Assembly (NCBI RefSeq): GCF_002005305.1
Contig: NZ_CP014782.1
Coordinates: 434,001 to 498,000, forward strand
Origin: Shewanella psychrophila
GTDB taxonomy: Bacteria > Pseudomonadota > Gammaproteobacteria > Enterobacterales > Shewanellaceae
DNA length: 64,000 nt
Direction: 5' to 3'
Part shown: positions 36,758 through 45,402 of the stretch, piece by piece
Layout: the number at the start of each line of letters is the position of its first letter
Numbering within the stretch: position 1 is the first letter of the stretch
Translations under genes and position numbers: made by a program
Notes under the pieces: model-generated
The model's input: the letters and a program-made list of their open reading frames with translations, nothing else
The model's database searches: none
What the model was told of the DNA's origin: nothing

Positions 36758-37492
36758 CTAATCCAGCCAGCGAAATGATCGTTTGAGGAAGGCTGGAGCA
36801 TCCTCCCAAATACACTCACCATGAGCAATGATTATTCCTTTTGGCTGCCATGCTTGAATGAGTTTAAAGCAAGCTCTGGCTTTGCCTTTGCCAAATATAA
36901 AACTGATACGCCAGTCGGCTGGGGTCTGGCCATCCGGGGCTAAGATACCAACCAGTTTGGCGATATGGTTTTGCCAAGGTTTAAAGTGAGTGGTTGGGAA
37001 GTTCTCTATCAGATCGGTCAAGATGAGCGTGCCACTGGTTTTATGAAAGAAAACGACCTCCTCCATTGCCGGACTTCCGGTAAAGATAAGCTGGTCTATT
37101 TGATGGCACCAGACATCATTGGGTTTTGAGATTAATTCACTCGAAAATGGGATGTCCGGGCACTTCTTTATCAGACCAGGTGCCGCATAAGAACTCGCAT
37201 CCGGATAGCGGGATATCCACTCTTGAATAAAGAGGTAGTGAATTTTATTTGGGGCAATGAGATAGCTGACTTCACCTAGGCTGTCGACCTCTTGTTGCAG
37301 GGAGGCCGTTAACTGACAAGGTGAATGCACCCATAATTTACCATCATCGAGGCGGATTACTGTCATACGAGTGGTATAGGGCATGCAATAGAATGAAACC
37401 GTAGGCCCATCGTAATACCAAATGTCAGAGTCCACAGGGTGTAACAGACTAAGGTGTGTGTCACTTGTAGTGTTGAGAAGTGTATCGGGCAT
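36758..37492 (-). CDS. DUF4336 (metallo-beta-lactamase-like) protein
   Basis: A 244-residue soluble protein matching DUF4336, a family with a metallo-beta-lactamase-like fold. Recognisable blocks are MTVIRLDDGKLWVHSPCQLT, LIAPNKIHYLFIQEWISRYPDA, TLILTDLIENF and IIIAHGECI. The active-site His cluster is much reduced (APNKIHYLF in place of HxHxDH), so catalysis is doubtful. Substrate unknown. Confidence 0.78.
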   Translation of the reverse strand: MPDTLLNTTSDTHLSLLHPVDSDIWYYDGPTVSFYCMPYTTRMTVIRLDDGKLWVHSPCQLTASLQQEVDSLGEVSYLIAPNKIHYLFIQEWISRYPDASSYAAPGLIKKCPDIPFSSELISKPNDVWCHQIDQLIFTGSPAMEEVVFFHKTSGTLILTDLIENFPTTHFKPWQNHIAKLVGILAPDGQTPADWRISFIFGKGKARACFKLIQAWQPKGIIIAHGECIWEDAPAFLKRSFRWLD

Positions 37493-37800
37493 ATATACCT
37501 CCTGTGCAGCTTGTTTATAGCTTACGTAAAGTGATCACTGCACGAAAACCATAGGCGCAAGCTAAATAGTAAAGCGAGTGATTCGAAGTGAATTATTAAG
37601 CTTATACTGATGACAAATCAAGCATACTCGCCAAGTTTACAATTAGGCGCAATAAACGGGTCGAAAATTGCTGTTATCACATGTAAACTTGCGTAAACCT
37701 CAAAGATAATGTCAATTTATCTTGAGACACTATTTCTGTCCTTTGGCCATTGCCGAATGGACGTACAAAAGGTGGACTGTTTTTCCATCTAGGAGCGTAA
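37493..37800. other. Divergent intergenic region, nothing specific seen
   Basis: Between the DUF4336 gene and the pterin synthase-like gene. No riboswitch resembling preQ1 types was seen. An AGGAG lies just before the ATG at 37801. Confidence 0.4.
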
Positions 37801-38682
37801 ATGCAACTTTTTGTTAGAGATTTAACCGTAATCGATTTTTCATACTTGTGTCCTATTCGTGGCATGGTGGGAGAAAGCTGGATAGTCGATGTTCTCCTCG
37901 ATGGCGGCTTAGATGAGCAAAATATGGTGTTAGACTTTTCTAAAGTTAAACGCACCATCAAAAATACAATCGATGAAGTTGCTGATCACCGTTTACTCAT
38001 TCCAACGGCTTGCAGTGAAGTACGTTGGCAACAGCAAGGCGATAAAGTCTTTATGGACTTTAACAGCCTACAGGGCGATATTCACTTAGCGTGCCCAGCT
38101 CAAGCCTTTGCCCTTATTCCCAGTGAAATTATCGATTTCGATAGTGTTAATGCTTTTTTGCAGAAAGCATTAAGAGCTGTATTGCCGGACAATGTGGAAG
38201 GTATAGCGTTGACGCTACGTAATGAGATGCATGAAGCGCCGTTTTATCATTACTCTCATGGTCTTAAAAAGCATGATGGTAACTGTCAGCGTATTGCTCA
38301 CGGCCATCGCAGCCCTATTAACATCTTCGAAAATGGTATTTCGGCACCTAAATGGGATGAGTACTGGGCTAAGCGTTGGAAAGACATTTATCTGGGTACC
38401 GAAGAAGATGTGGTTAATTTGAGTGAATTAACACTTTCGCCACAGGCAAAGGTGAGCGAAGACACTCACTATGGTTTCTGTTATCAGGCACCGCAGGGAG
38501 AGTTCCAACTCGCCATGCCAAAGACTCGATGTGAGATCATTCCACATGACACTACGGTAGAGCTGCTGGCAGAGTTTATCGCTAACACTTTGGTTGATAA
38601 ATTGCCTCAAAGTGAGTTTAAAGTGATCGCCTATGAAGGAATAGGTAAAGGGGCTATCTCAGTAAAAGGCAACATAAATTAG
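37801..38682 (+). CDS. Two-domain 6-pyruvoyl/6-carboxy-tetrahydropterin synthase-like protein
   Basis: A 293-residue protein made of two PTPS/QueD-like halves, where E. coli QueD is 121 residues. The first half keeps VLDFSKVKRTI and the ADHR segment but has RGMVGESW in place of the zinc-binding HGHNY. The second half keeps the Cys and HGH (GNCQRIAHGHRSPI, C-x4-HGH instead of the usual C-x3-HGH) and a late Glu. Zinc and acid-base residues thus seem divided between halves. It may make carboxytetrahydropterin for queuosine or a related pterin; the exact reaction is uncertain. Confidence 0.75.
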   Translation: MQLFVRDLTVIDFSYLCPIRGMVGESWIVDVLLDGGLDEQNMVLDFSKVKRTIKNTIDEVADHRLLIPTACSEVRWQQQGDKVFMDFNSLQGDIHLACPAQAFALIPSEIIDFDSVNAFLQKALRAVLPDNVEGIALTLRNEMHEAPFYHYSHGLKKHDGNCQRIAHGHRSPINIFENGISAPKWDEYWAKRWKDIYLGTEEDVVNLSELTLSPQAKVSEDTHYGFCYQAPQGEFQLAMPKTRCEIIPHDTTVELLAEFIANTLVDKLPQSEFKVIAYEGIGKGAISVKGNIN

Positions 38683-38759
38683 CGTGGTTTATGCCCATGC
38701 GCGTCTGGATATTAATGATTAAGTTTAATCGAGTCCTATCACATATAACTGGAAATTAA

Positions 38760-39596
38760 ATGTCTCTATTACCTAAAATAGTCTCGCCATTGGCTGCATT
38801 GACACTCTTATTTACCGTTAACGCAACCGCGCAAATCCAGTTGACGGGTAAGATGGAGCAGGGCGCTCTGATCCGAGCCATGGTTGAGCCAGGAACTCAG
38901 GTATACCTTAACGGCGAAGCACTAAAAGTGACCCCTGAAGGTGCGTTTGCATTTGGTTTCGCGCGCGAGGCTGAGCTAAAGCAAGAGTTGAAGCTTGTTT
39001 ATCCTGATGGCTTGACTCAGATAAAGCCACTGAGCATCAAGACGAAAGAATACAAGATCGACAGGGTGAACGGGATCAGTAAAAAGATCATGAAGCCCGA
39101 TCCCAAAGCGGTAGAGCGCTCCAGAAAAGACAGTAAGCAAGTCAAAGCCGCCAGAAGTCAGTTTTCAGAGATTGAGTCATTCACTCAAGATTTCATCTGG
39201 CCATTGACGGGCCGTATCTCTGGCGTTTATGGCAGTCAGCGTGTTTATAACGGCAAGCCAGGCAATCCTCATTATGGTGTTGATGTCGCCGCGAAAACCG
39301 GTACTGTCGTGGTAGCGCCCGCCGATGGTGTCATCAGTTTATCCGTAGCGGATATGTTCTATTCCGGCGGCACCATAATTCTCGACCATGGTTATGGTGT
39401 CAGTTCGAGTTTTCTGCATCTCAGTAAGCTCTATGTCAAAGATGGCGAGGTGATCAAGCAAGGTCAGCCTATTGCCGAAGTCGGCGCGACAGGCCGGGTA
39501 ACTGGCCCACATCTAGATTGGCGTGTTAACTGGTATCAGATGCGTCTCGATCCTGTGACGATAGTTCCAAATATGGCTGAAGTGCTTAAAAAGTAA
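38760..39596 (+). CDS. M23-family (LytM-like) periplasmic peptidase
   Basis: A 278-residue exported protein with signal peptide (1-24), a beta-rich domain, a linker with many Lys/Arg, and a C-terminal LytM domain. The first zinc motif HYGVD is present, but the second motif reads PHLDW where active LytM has HxH. Asp may replace the second ligand His, or the protein may be an inactive regulator of the EnvC/NlpD type. Acts on or near peptidoglycan. Confidence 0.82.
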   Translation: MSLLPKIVSPLAALTLLFTVNATAQIQLTGKMEQGALIRAMVEPGTQVYLNGEALKVTPEGAFAFGFAREAELKQELKLVYPDGLTQIKPLSIKTKEYKIDRVNGISKKIMKPDPKAVERSRKDSKQVKAARSQFSEIESFTQDFIWPLTGRISGVYGSQRVYNGKPGNPHYGVDVAAKTGTVVVAPADGVISLSVADMFYSGGTIILDHGYGVSSSFLHLSKLYVKDGEVIKQGQPIAEVGATGRVTGPHLDWRVNWYQMRLDPVTIVPNMAEVLKK

Positions 39597-39722
39597 CTGT
39601 TTTTCGATAAATGAATTGCCTCGATAGCAATTATTGTACTGATAAAGCAGAATCAGATAGGCTGAGCCAGAGTTTACCAAGGTTAAGCCTGTTTTATTAT
39701 TGTTAGTGATGGCTGCTAGTTA

Positions 39723-40283
39723 CTAATAGCTTACCTTGTACTTCACTTGAACGAAGTTGTTAGGGAAGGCAATAGCTTCAGCTTGTTCCAGCTTTATATC
39801 TTTGAATACCTTACCAAATAATGGCTTACCTTCGCCTAATAGCACTGGTGCGTGTGTTATTGTCATTTCATTGATAAGTTGAAGGTTAATGAAAGCCTGA
39901 ATTGTAGTGCCACCATCAATATAGGCATGCTCGTATCCTTCACTTACAAGTCTCGATACTAAGGCTTGCAGATCGCCAGAATACATCTCTACTTTGTCTT
40001 TCATATTCTCAGGAGCTTCGTTTATGGTATTGCTGAGCACTATGATGCGAGTATCTCCATAGGGCCATTGTTCAGCGGTCAACTTCATGCTCGAGATCAT
40101 GTCCATGCATTTACGGCCCATGATCATACAGTCAACCGAAGCCATATAATCCAGCATCCCCATATCCGCTTGTTTACCCATATCAGCTTCGGGCTTACCT
40201 GCGGTGTGTAACCAATCGACCCCGCCATCGTCTTTTGCAATAAAACCATCGACACTGGTTGCGATAAATACTGAACATTTCAT
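39723..40283 (-). CDS. Dihydrofolate reductase/RibD C-terminal family protein
   Basis: A 186-residue soluble protein of the DHFR-like RibD_C family (MKCSVFIATSVDGFIAKDDGGVDWL, MIMGRKCMDMI, AYIDGGTTIQAFI, PVLLGEGKPLF). It probably binds NADPH; the substrate is not known. It is divergent from a TetR-type regulator, with a perfect palindrome in the 52-bp gap between them, so it is likely the regulator's target. Confidence 0.85.
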   Translation of the reverse strand: MKCSVFIATSVDGFIAKDDGGVDWLHTAGKPEADMGKQADMGMLDYMASVDCMIMGRKCMDMISSMKLTAEQWPYGDTRIIVLSNTINEAPENMKDKVEMYSGDLQALVSRLVSEGYEHAYIDGGTTIQAFINLQLINEMTITHAPVLLGEGKPLFGKVFKDIKLEQAEAIAFPNNFVQVKYKVSY

Positions 40284-40290
40284 ATAAATA

Positions 40291-40305
40291 TTCTACACTG
40301 TAGAA
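40291..40305. promoter_or_regulatory. Probable TetR-family operator
   Basis: TTCTACACTGTAGAA, a perfect 15-bp palindrome (7-bp arms around C), lies in the 52-bp gap between the divergent reductase and TetR genes, where it can overlap both promoters. Confidence 0.65.
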
Positions 40306-40335
40306 ATAAAAGAATTAGTTTAACGAGGAGATTGA

Positions 40336-40947
40336 ATGACTGTCAAGGAAAAAACACGTGGGCGACCAAGAGGGGCGACCAGCCAACTAAGCGCTCAAGC
40401 TATTATGAAAATGTCTAAGTCCTTGATGCGAGAGGAAGGTAAAATTCCCAGCATTCGTAAGCTTGCAAGATGTTTAAATGTCGACGCAATGGCGATTTAT
40501 TATTATTTCAGTAATAAAAATGCGTTATTAGAGGCTATCACCACCTCATTAATACAAGAGGTGTATCAGCCTGAAGCGGGCGATCTTAAGGCGAGAGAAC
40601 ACTGGAAAAATGAATTAAGCCAGTTGTGCACTAGCTATCTGTCATTACTCAGTCATTACCCCGGATTGTTAGAAACGTTTCTTTCAATGGATACGATAAG
40701 TCCAGCTGAAGTCTTTGTTACACGCTTTAATATCGTGATTGAGCCGTTAAATCTAGACTCAGAATCGGCAAAGAATGGGTTAGATTTATTGGTAGACTAT
40801 CTTCATGGCTATGCACTGGCACTGAGCTGTAACGGGAAAGACTGTAATGGTAAAAACAGTCAATCTACGTTGAATATGGAGATGATTAAGGGGCCATTAG
40901 CCCTATACTGTGTTGCTCTGGAAAATATAATGAGTACAAGTCGATAG
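40336..40947 (+). CDS. TetR-family transcriptional regulator
   Basis: A 203-residue regulator with an N-terminal helix-turn-helix (IPSIRKLARCLNVDAMAIYYYFSNKNALLEAI) and a helical ligand/dimer domain in the TetR_C-like form. It is divergent from the DHFR-family gene and very likely controls it and itself through the palindrome at 40291-40305. GAGGAG precedes the ATG. An IS5 element lies 34 bp after its stop. Confidence 0.9.
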   Translation: MTVKEKTRGRPRGATSQLSAQAIMKMSKSLMREEGKIPSIRKLARCLNVDAMAIYYYFSNKNALLEAITTSLIQEVYQPEAGDLKAREHWKNELSQLCTSYLSLLSHYPGLLETFLSMDTISPAEVFVTRFNIVIEPLNLDSESAKNGLDLLVDYLHGYALALSCNGKDCNGKNSQSTLNMEMIKGPLALYCVALENIMSTSR

Positions 40948-40981
40948 ATTTTTTCAGTTGTTATGCTGTTGCCTTTTGTTC

Positions 40982-42034
40982 GGCCTTGTTTCCTAAATCG
41001 ATTGAACCTTTTGCAGCTTATGTGATCTGATCTTCCAATGTGGTTATTGGAAACATCAAGATGGGTAAAGCTAAGCGTAAAATGACCAATTGGTCTCAGT
41101 ACAGCAAGGCATTGATTAATCGAGGGTCCTTGACCTTTTGGATTGATGAGCACGCCATTAGCTCTTGGTGTTGCTCTGAACATCGCGGCCGCCGTGGCCG
41201 TGGGTATATTTACTCTGATGTTGCTATTGAAACTGCATTGGTTGTTAAAGGTGTATTCAACTTATCACTGCGAGCACTAGAAGGTTTCACTACCTCCGTT
41301 TTCCAGCTTATGGATGTGCCACTAACCTCACCAAGCTATAGCTGTATTAGCAAACGTGCCAAGACCGTAAATATCAAATATCGCTCACCGAGTCGTGGCT
41401 CTGTGGCACATGTAGTGATTGATTCAACGGGCCTCAAAGTTTACGGCGAGGGAGAATGGAAGACTCGAAAGCATGGTAAAGAAAAGCGTCGTACCTGGCG
41501 TAAGTTACACCTCGCAGTAGATGCGAATACGCATGAAGTCGTGGCAGCAGAAGTCTCTCTGGTTAACGTTGCCGATAATGAAGTGTTACCCACATTAATC
41601 AAGCCGTTAAGAAGACAGATTAAACAAGTTTCTGCTGATGGCGCATACGATACCAAGGCGTGTCACAAACTACTTCAGCGTAAAGGTTGCAAACCCACTA
41701 TCCCACCAAGAAGCAGTGCTGGATTTTGGGAGGATGGGCATCCTCGGAATGAGGCAGTGAGAGCGCTTAAGAATAATGAATTAGCGCAATGGAAGAAGGA
41801 AAATGACTATCACTTACGGTCACTATCTGAAACAGCGATGTACCGATATAAGCAACTGATTAGTTCGAAACTTAGCCTGCGAGATTATAATGCTCAAGTT
41901 GGTGAAGCGCTGGCAGGTGTAAAGGCCATCAACAAAGTCATAAGACTAGGAATGCCAGTTAGGAAACAGACTGCCTAGTTAGCTCAAACCCTTGAAGTAT
42001 CTGCGTCTATAGCGAAGATTTGATCAACAACGCC
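40982..42034 (+). mobile_element. Intact IS5-family (IS903-like) element
   Basis: The 18-bp ends GGCCTTGTTTCCTAAATC and GGCGTTGTTGATCAAATC (read inward) match at 14 of 18 positions and resemble IS903 ends. The element is flanked by a perfect 9-bp target duplication, CTTTTGTTC, at 40973-40981 and 42035-42043. The perfect duplication points to a recent insertion. Confidence 0.93.
41061..41978 (+). CDS. IS5-family transposase
   Basis: Transposase of about 305 residues, intact. DDE residues: Asp in VVIDSTGLKVYG, Asp in SADGAYDTKACH, and Glu in YHLRSLSETAMYRYK, which keeps the Y-2-R-3-E-6-K signature. The ATG at 41061 is preferred to a GTG at 41040. It is the only gene of its element. Confidence 0.93.
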   Translation: MGKAKRKMTNWSQYSKALINRGSLTFWIDEHAISSWCCSEHRGRRGRGYIYSDVAIETALVVKGVFNLSLRALEGFTTSVFQLMDVPLTSPSYSCISKRAKTVNIKYRSPSRGSVAHVVIDSTGLKVYGEGEWKTRKHGKEKRRTWRKLHLAVDANTHEVVAAEVSLVNVADNEVLPTLIKPLRRQIKQVSADGAYDTKACHKLLQRKGCKPTIPPRSSAGFWEDGHPRNEAVRALKNNELAQWKKENDYHLRSLSETAMYRYKQLISSKLSLRDYNAQVGEALAGVKAINKVIRLGMPVRKQTA

Positions 42035-42043
42035 CTTTTGTTC

Positions 42044-42639
42044 TGTAATCGCACTATTTATAGTATATAAGTGAGTTATATTTAATCTTCAGTCATTTTC
42101 AATGATGGCCTACATTTCCTTTAAATTCTCAATAATTCTTGTTTATTAATTTACTTTAAAAGTGGAAGGTACTAAATGTGAGTTTATTTTGATCAATGTC
42201 AGACCTGAACGCTATATTTTAATTTCTATTATAATAGGGGAGTATCAAGTCATAAAGGGTCTTGGTTTTAATTTTGATTGTTTGTGTAAATTAATCAGCC
42301 TATGGGACACTCTCGCCATCTCTAATTTTGAGTAGTAATTCTCTTTACATTAATTAAAGCGGCTCTTTGATTATTAATTTTTCAAATGTGTTTTCGTCTG
42401 GTCATTCTTATAAGTTGTTGATATTTATTGTTTGTTCTTGGTGTGCTTTTGATTGATGATAAATAAATCCATTTACAGTGCTCTAATATTGTTTTTTGTG
42501 AGGGGAGGGAGGTATATATAAATGAGCTTGTAACATCACTAGATTATAATGTGAACAGGCTTGCATCTCTTGTTAATAAATTACTATTAGTATAGATTAT
42601 TATTCTCATTTTTATGGTTTGAAATTTTATGGAGTAATA
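42044..42639. other. Very AT-rich intergenic DNA
   Basis: About 600 bp after the IS5 element with no credible gene on either strand. The base composition is clearly more AT-rich than the chromosomal genes, as is usual for acquired DNA. Confidence 0.45.
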
Positions 42640-43053
42640 ATGAACAAAGTTAATTTATTTGGCTTGATAGCTATTCTTGCTACTGCGACAGTCTCTGCAA
42701 ATAATATTGTATTCCCAGTTCATACCGATACATTAGCAACAGAGTCCGTTGTCAATTTTCTACAAGAAAAAATACCTGTTCCACTTGTTGGCGGTTATCA
42801 AATTGAAAATGGTGTTTTGACTGCAAAAACGTACAACTGTGGTATTAGCATTAGTGATCTTGAGATTGAAGCGAAATTAATTTGAGACGGGGCAACACCT
42901 CAGCTTCTCATTGTTGGTGCGTATCCATCGACTATGTGTCGCGCTGCTTTTACCGGTCCATTTTCAGTTGACCTGACAGGGTTTATTGCTAATACACCGA
43001 CACATATTTTAGATCATCTTGGAGTGGCTAACAGCGTATATATTGGTTTGTAA
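42640..43053 (+). pseudogene. Exported protein gene interrupted by in-frame TGA
   Basis: A frame starting MNKVNLFGLIAILATATVSA (signal peptide) runs 81 codons to a TGA at 42883-42885. The same frame then stays open for another 55 codons to TAA at 43051-43053 with protein-like composition (DGATPQLLIVGAYPST, FSVDLTGFIANTP). Restoring one codon, for example TGG for Trp, would give a 137-residue exported protein. GGAGTAAT precedes the ATG. Family unknown. Stop-codon readthrough cannot be excluded, but a nonsense mutation is the simpler view. Confidence 0.6.
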
Positions 43054-43452
43054 GATCATCTATTCGACTTATTAATAAACCGAATAAAACCAATAAACCA
43101 GAACAGCCGCTGGCTTATTTTTTACTGGTTGGTCTTATTTCGATAGGTATTGAGTTTCATTACTTATTGCTAGCTGTCTAGTTGGGCAGTTGCCTTGATT
43201 GTAATGATTCTACATTATCTGCGCCCTAACTTTTAATGTGATGGTTTTGTTTTGTTTTGGGTGGTTAATGCTGACCTTAGTTAACACTCAGCTACCTTCT
43301 TGGTAGCAAATATAACGAAAAAACATTATGGGGAAGGAACTCATCCTCTTTATGTATTTACGGAATGCGCATTTTATTAACTGTTTTAAGTTAATAGTGA
43401 TTGTATTTTATCTTTTATTTAATGATTGAAAATTAAATTAAGGTTGTTAACT
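43054..43452. other. Intergenic DNA with hairpin motif
   Basis: No gene. It includes a hairpin-forming stretch at about 43168-43203 that recurs, with compensating changes, at about 49952-49987 on the far side of the toxin genes. Confidence 0.4.
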
Positions 43453-45336
43453 GTGAAATCTAGTACCTCAGCCTTGCTCTGTATCATCATTGGATTGTTG
43501 ACCATCTTACTGGTCAATTTGACTCTGTTGCATCACTTTTATAAAACATCTGAAGATGATTATCAGAGAAAAGAAGATCTACTGTTTAATTCGACCCATG
43601 ATATGTTGTTGCAGCATAAAATCATGCTTAATGCATTACGCTCCTTATTCAACGCCTCCGACATAGTGACAAAGGAAGAATTTAATATTTTCTCCGAGGA
43701 GTTGTTAAAGATAAAGTCTGCGGTTGCATTTACTCTGGACGATAATTACCACGTTCAATATATGTCTGATCCCATATTTCAGTCTGAGATATTAGCCGGT
43801 AAGGTACAGCTTAATAAAGATGACAAGCTGGAATATCAGATGAAAAATTTCTCCAGCATCATCGTTAGCATAGAGCAGCAAGAAATGCCGTATCTTGTGT
43901 ATGCCATTTCACATAAGAAGGTGCAACAAAGGTTAGATGAATATAAGGGGGTCTGTGCCCGACTGCTCTTAGATGGCACTGCGTTTAACAATGTATATTG
44001 CAATAACGAAGACGCTAATTGGTTAACCTCTTTTTTTAAGTACCAAGGCACAGATACTATTGACTTGCCTGAGTACAATAAACAATACAGCATCTCGGCC
44101 TGGTCTATTGCGCCTGCTGTCCAGACATACGAACTGTATCTGTTGGTGTTCTTTATCACAGCCATGGGCGGTAGCCTATCGGCACTCCTGTATCTTAAGA
44201 TCCGCAATCATACGCGTCTCATTCAGATGACCATAGAGACCAAGTCTAAATTTGCCTTGCTGTCGAGTATAAATCATGAGATCCGTACGCCTATCAATGC
44301 AGTGCTTGGCTATAGCCAAATGCTCAAAGACAGTGATTACTGTGATGTATCCGGACGAAGCACACTAGACAAGATCATCTGGTCGGCAAACCTACTTAAT
44401 AGTGTTGCAGAAAACACCCTTAATTTTTCAAAAGCCGAGGCAGGGCACCTGAACTTAGACTATCGGGATGTCCATTTTATGGATGAACTCAATGCCATAG
44501 ATGATTATTACAATGCCTTTAGTCAAACTCACGAGAAGCGTCTGGTGATGAAAGTACAAGCAGACATGCCGAAATATATCGGTTTGGACGGCACTAAGTT
44601 TTTCCAACTAACGACCAATTTTATCAATAACGCCTTTAAATACAGTAATTGCAGCGAAGTCGTGTTCGATATCAGTTTAAAGTCTGTGTCTGGTCAGGAT
44701 TTTGTGCGTGTGGCGGTCAAAGATACTGGAAAAGGTATGTCTGTTGAGTCGAAAAAAGCCATCACCCATCCTTTTAATACCGACCCTAATGTTAAGCCAG
44801 CTATTCAATCGGGGATCGGCATAGGTCTCTATACTTGCAAGAAAGTGATAGAAGAGGTCGGCGGCAGTATACGTATACGCAGTAAAGAAAATAAAGGCAC
44901 ATTAGTCCTATTTCGTTTCCCATATCGTCAGGTTTCAGGGGTGGCTAACATTAGCAAAATCACCAAGGCCAGATATGCCGATATCTCATTGTTGTTGGTT
45001 GATGATGATCCATTTAATTTGCAATTATGCGGCAGCATACTGAAGAGCAGTGGTTTTGTGGTCAAAGCACTTCAAGATGAAGCACAGGCTTTCGAAGCTT
45101 TCCAAGCATCTCAGCCTCAGGTCGTCGTTATGGATTACCGATTAACTAAAGCAGATGGGATCAGCTTAATAGAAGAGATGCAGCAAGTTCAGGCCAATAA
45201 GGTTCACTATTTTATTTTATCGGCTAACAAGAAGAGTGAAATCCCCAATGCCGATAATTACCCCGATATAACCTTCTTGCAAAAACCGCTTAATCTCGCC
45301 GTTTTTATGCAGCAGTTGGATCGTAAAGTGCTTTGA
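43453..45336 (+). CDS. Hybrid sensor histidine kinase
   Basis: A roughly 627-residue hybrid kinase. Two transmembrane helices (at the start and around YELYLLVFFITAMGGSLSALLYL) enclose a periplasmic sensor. The phosphorylated His is in LSSINHEIRTPINAVLGYSQML, followed by ATPase motifs (NFINNAFKYS, DTGKGM, GIGIGLYTC) and a C-terminal receiver with DDDPFN, MDYRLTKADG and LQKPL. No DNA-binding output is fused. The GTG at 43453 with AAGG upstream is preferred over a TTG at 43426. It precedes the secreted protein gene by only 66 bp and may regulate or be co-transcribed with the ART cluster. Confidence 0.85.
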   Translation: MKSSTSALLCIIIGLLTILLVNLTLLHHFYKTSEDDYQRKEDLLFNSTHDMLLQHKIMLNALRSLFNASDIVTKEEFNIFSEELLKIKSAVAFTLDDNYHVQYMSDPIFQSEILAGKVQLNKDDKLEYQMKNFSSIIVSIEQQEMPYLVYAISHKKVQQRLDEYKGVCARLLLDGTAFNNVYCNNEDANWLTSFFKYQGTDTIDLPEYNKQYSISAWSIAPAVQTYELYLLVFFITAMGGSLSALLYLKIRNHTRLIQMTIETKSKFALLSSINHEIRTPINAVLGYSQMLKDSDYCDVSGRSTLDKIIWSANLLNSVAENTLNFSKAEAGHLNLDYRDVHFMDELNAIDDYYNAFSQTHEKRLVMKVQADMPKYIGLDGTKFFQLTTNFINNAFKYSNCSEVVFDISLKSVSGQDFVRVAVKDTGKGMSVESKKAITHPFNTDPNVKPAIQSGIGIGLYTCKKVIEEVGGSIRIRSKENKGTLVLFRFPYRQVSGVANISKITKARYADISLLLVDDDPFNLQLCGSILKSSGFVVKALQDEAQAFEAFQASQPQVVVMDYRLTKADGISLIEEMQQVQANKVHYFILSANKKSEIPNADNYPDITFLQKPLNLAVFMQQLDRKVL

Positions 45337-45402
45337 CTAAAACAAGGCCGATCCAAACCTCTATTTAGTTGTGCTATGTACAGATTATAAAAGGAAATGA
45401 TA

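Noticed and set aside
42883..42885. TGA as selenocysteine codon
   Set aside because: No hairpin of bacterial SECIS type was evident within the following ~40 bases, and the context suggests loss of a Trp or Arg codon. Not excluded, only not supported.
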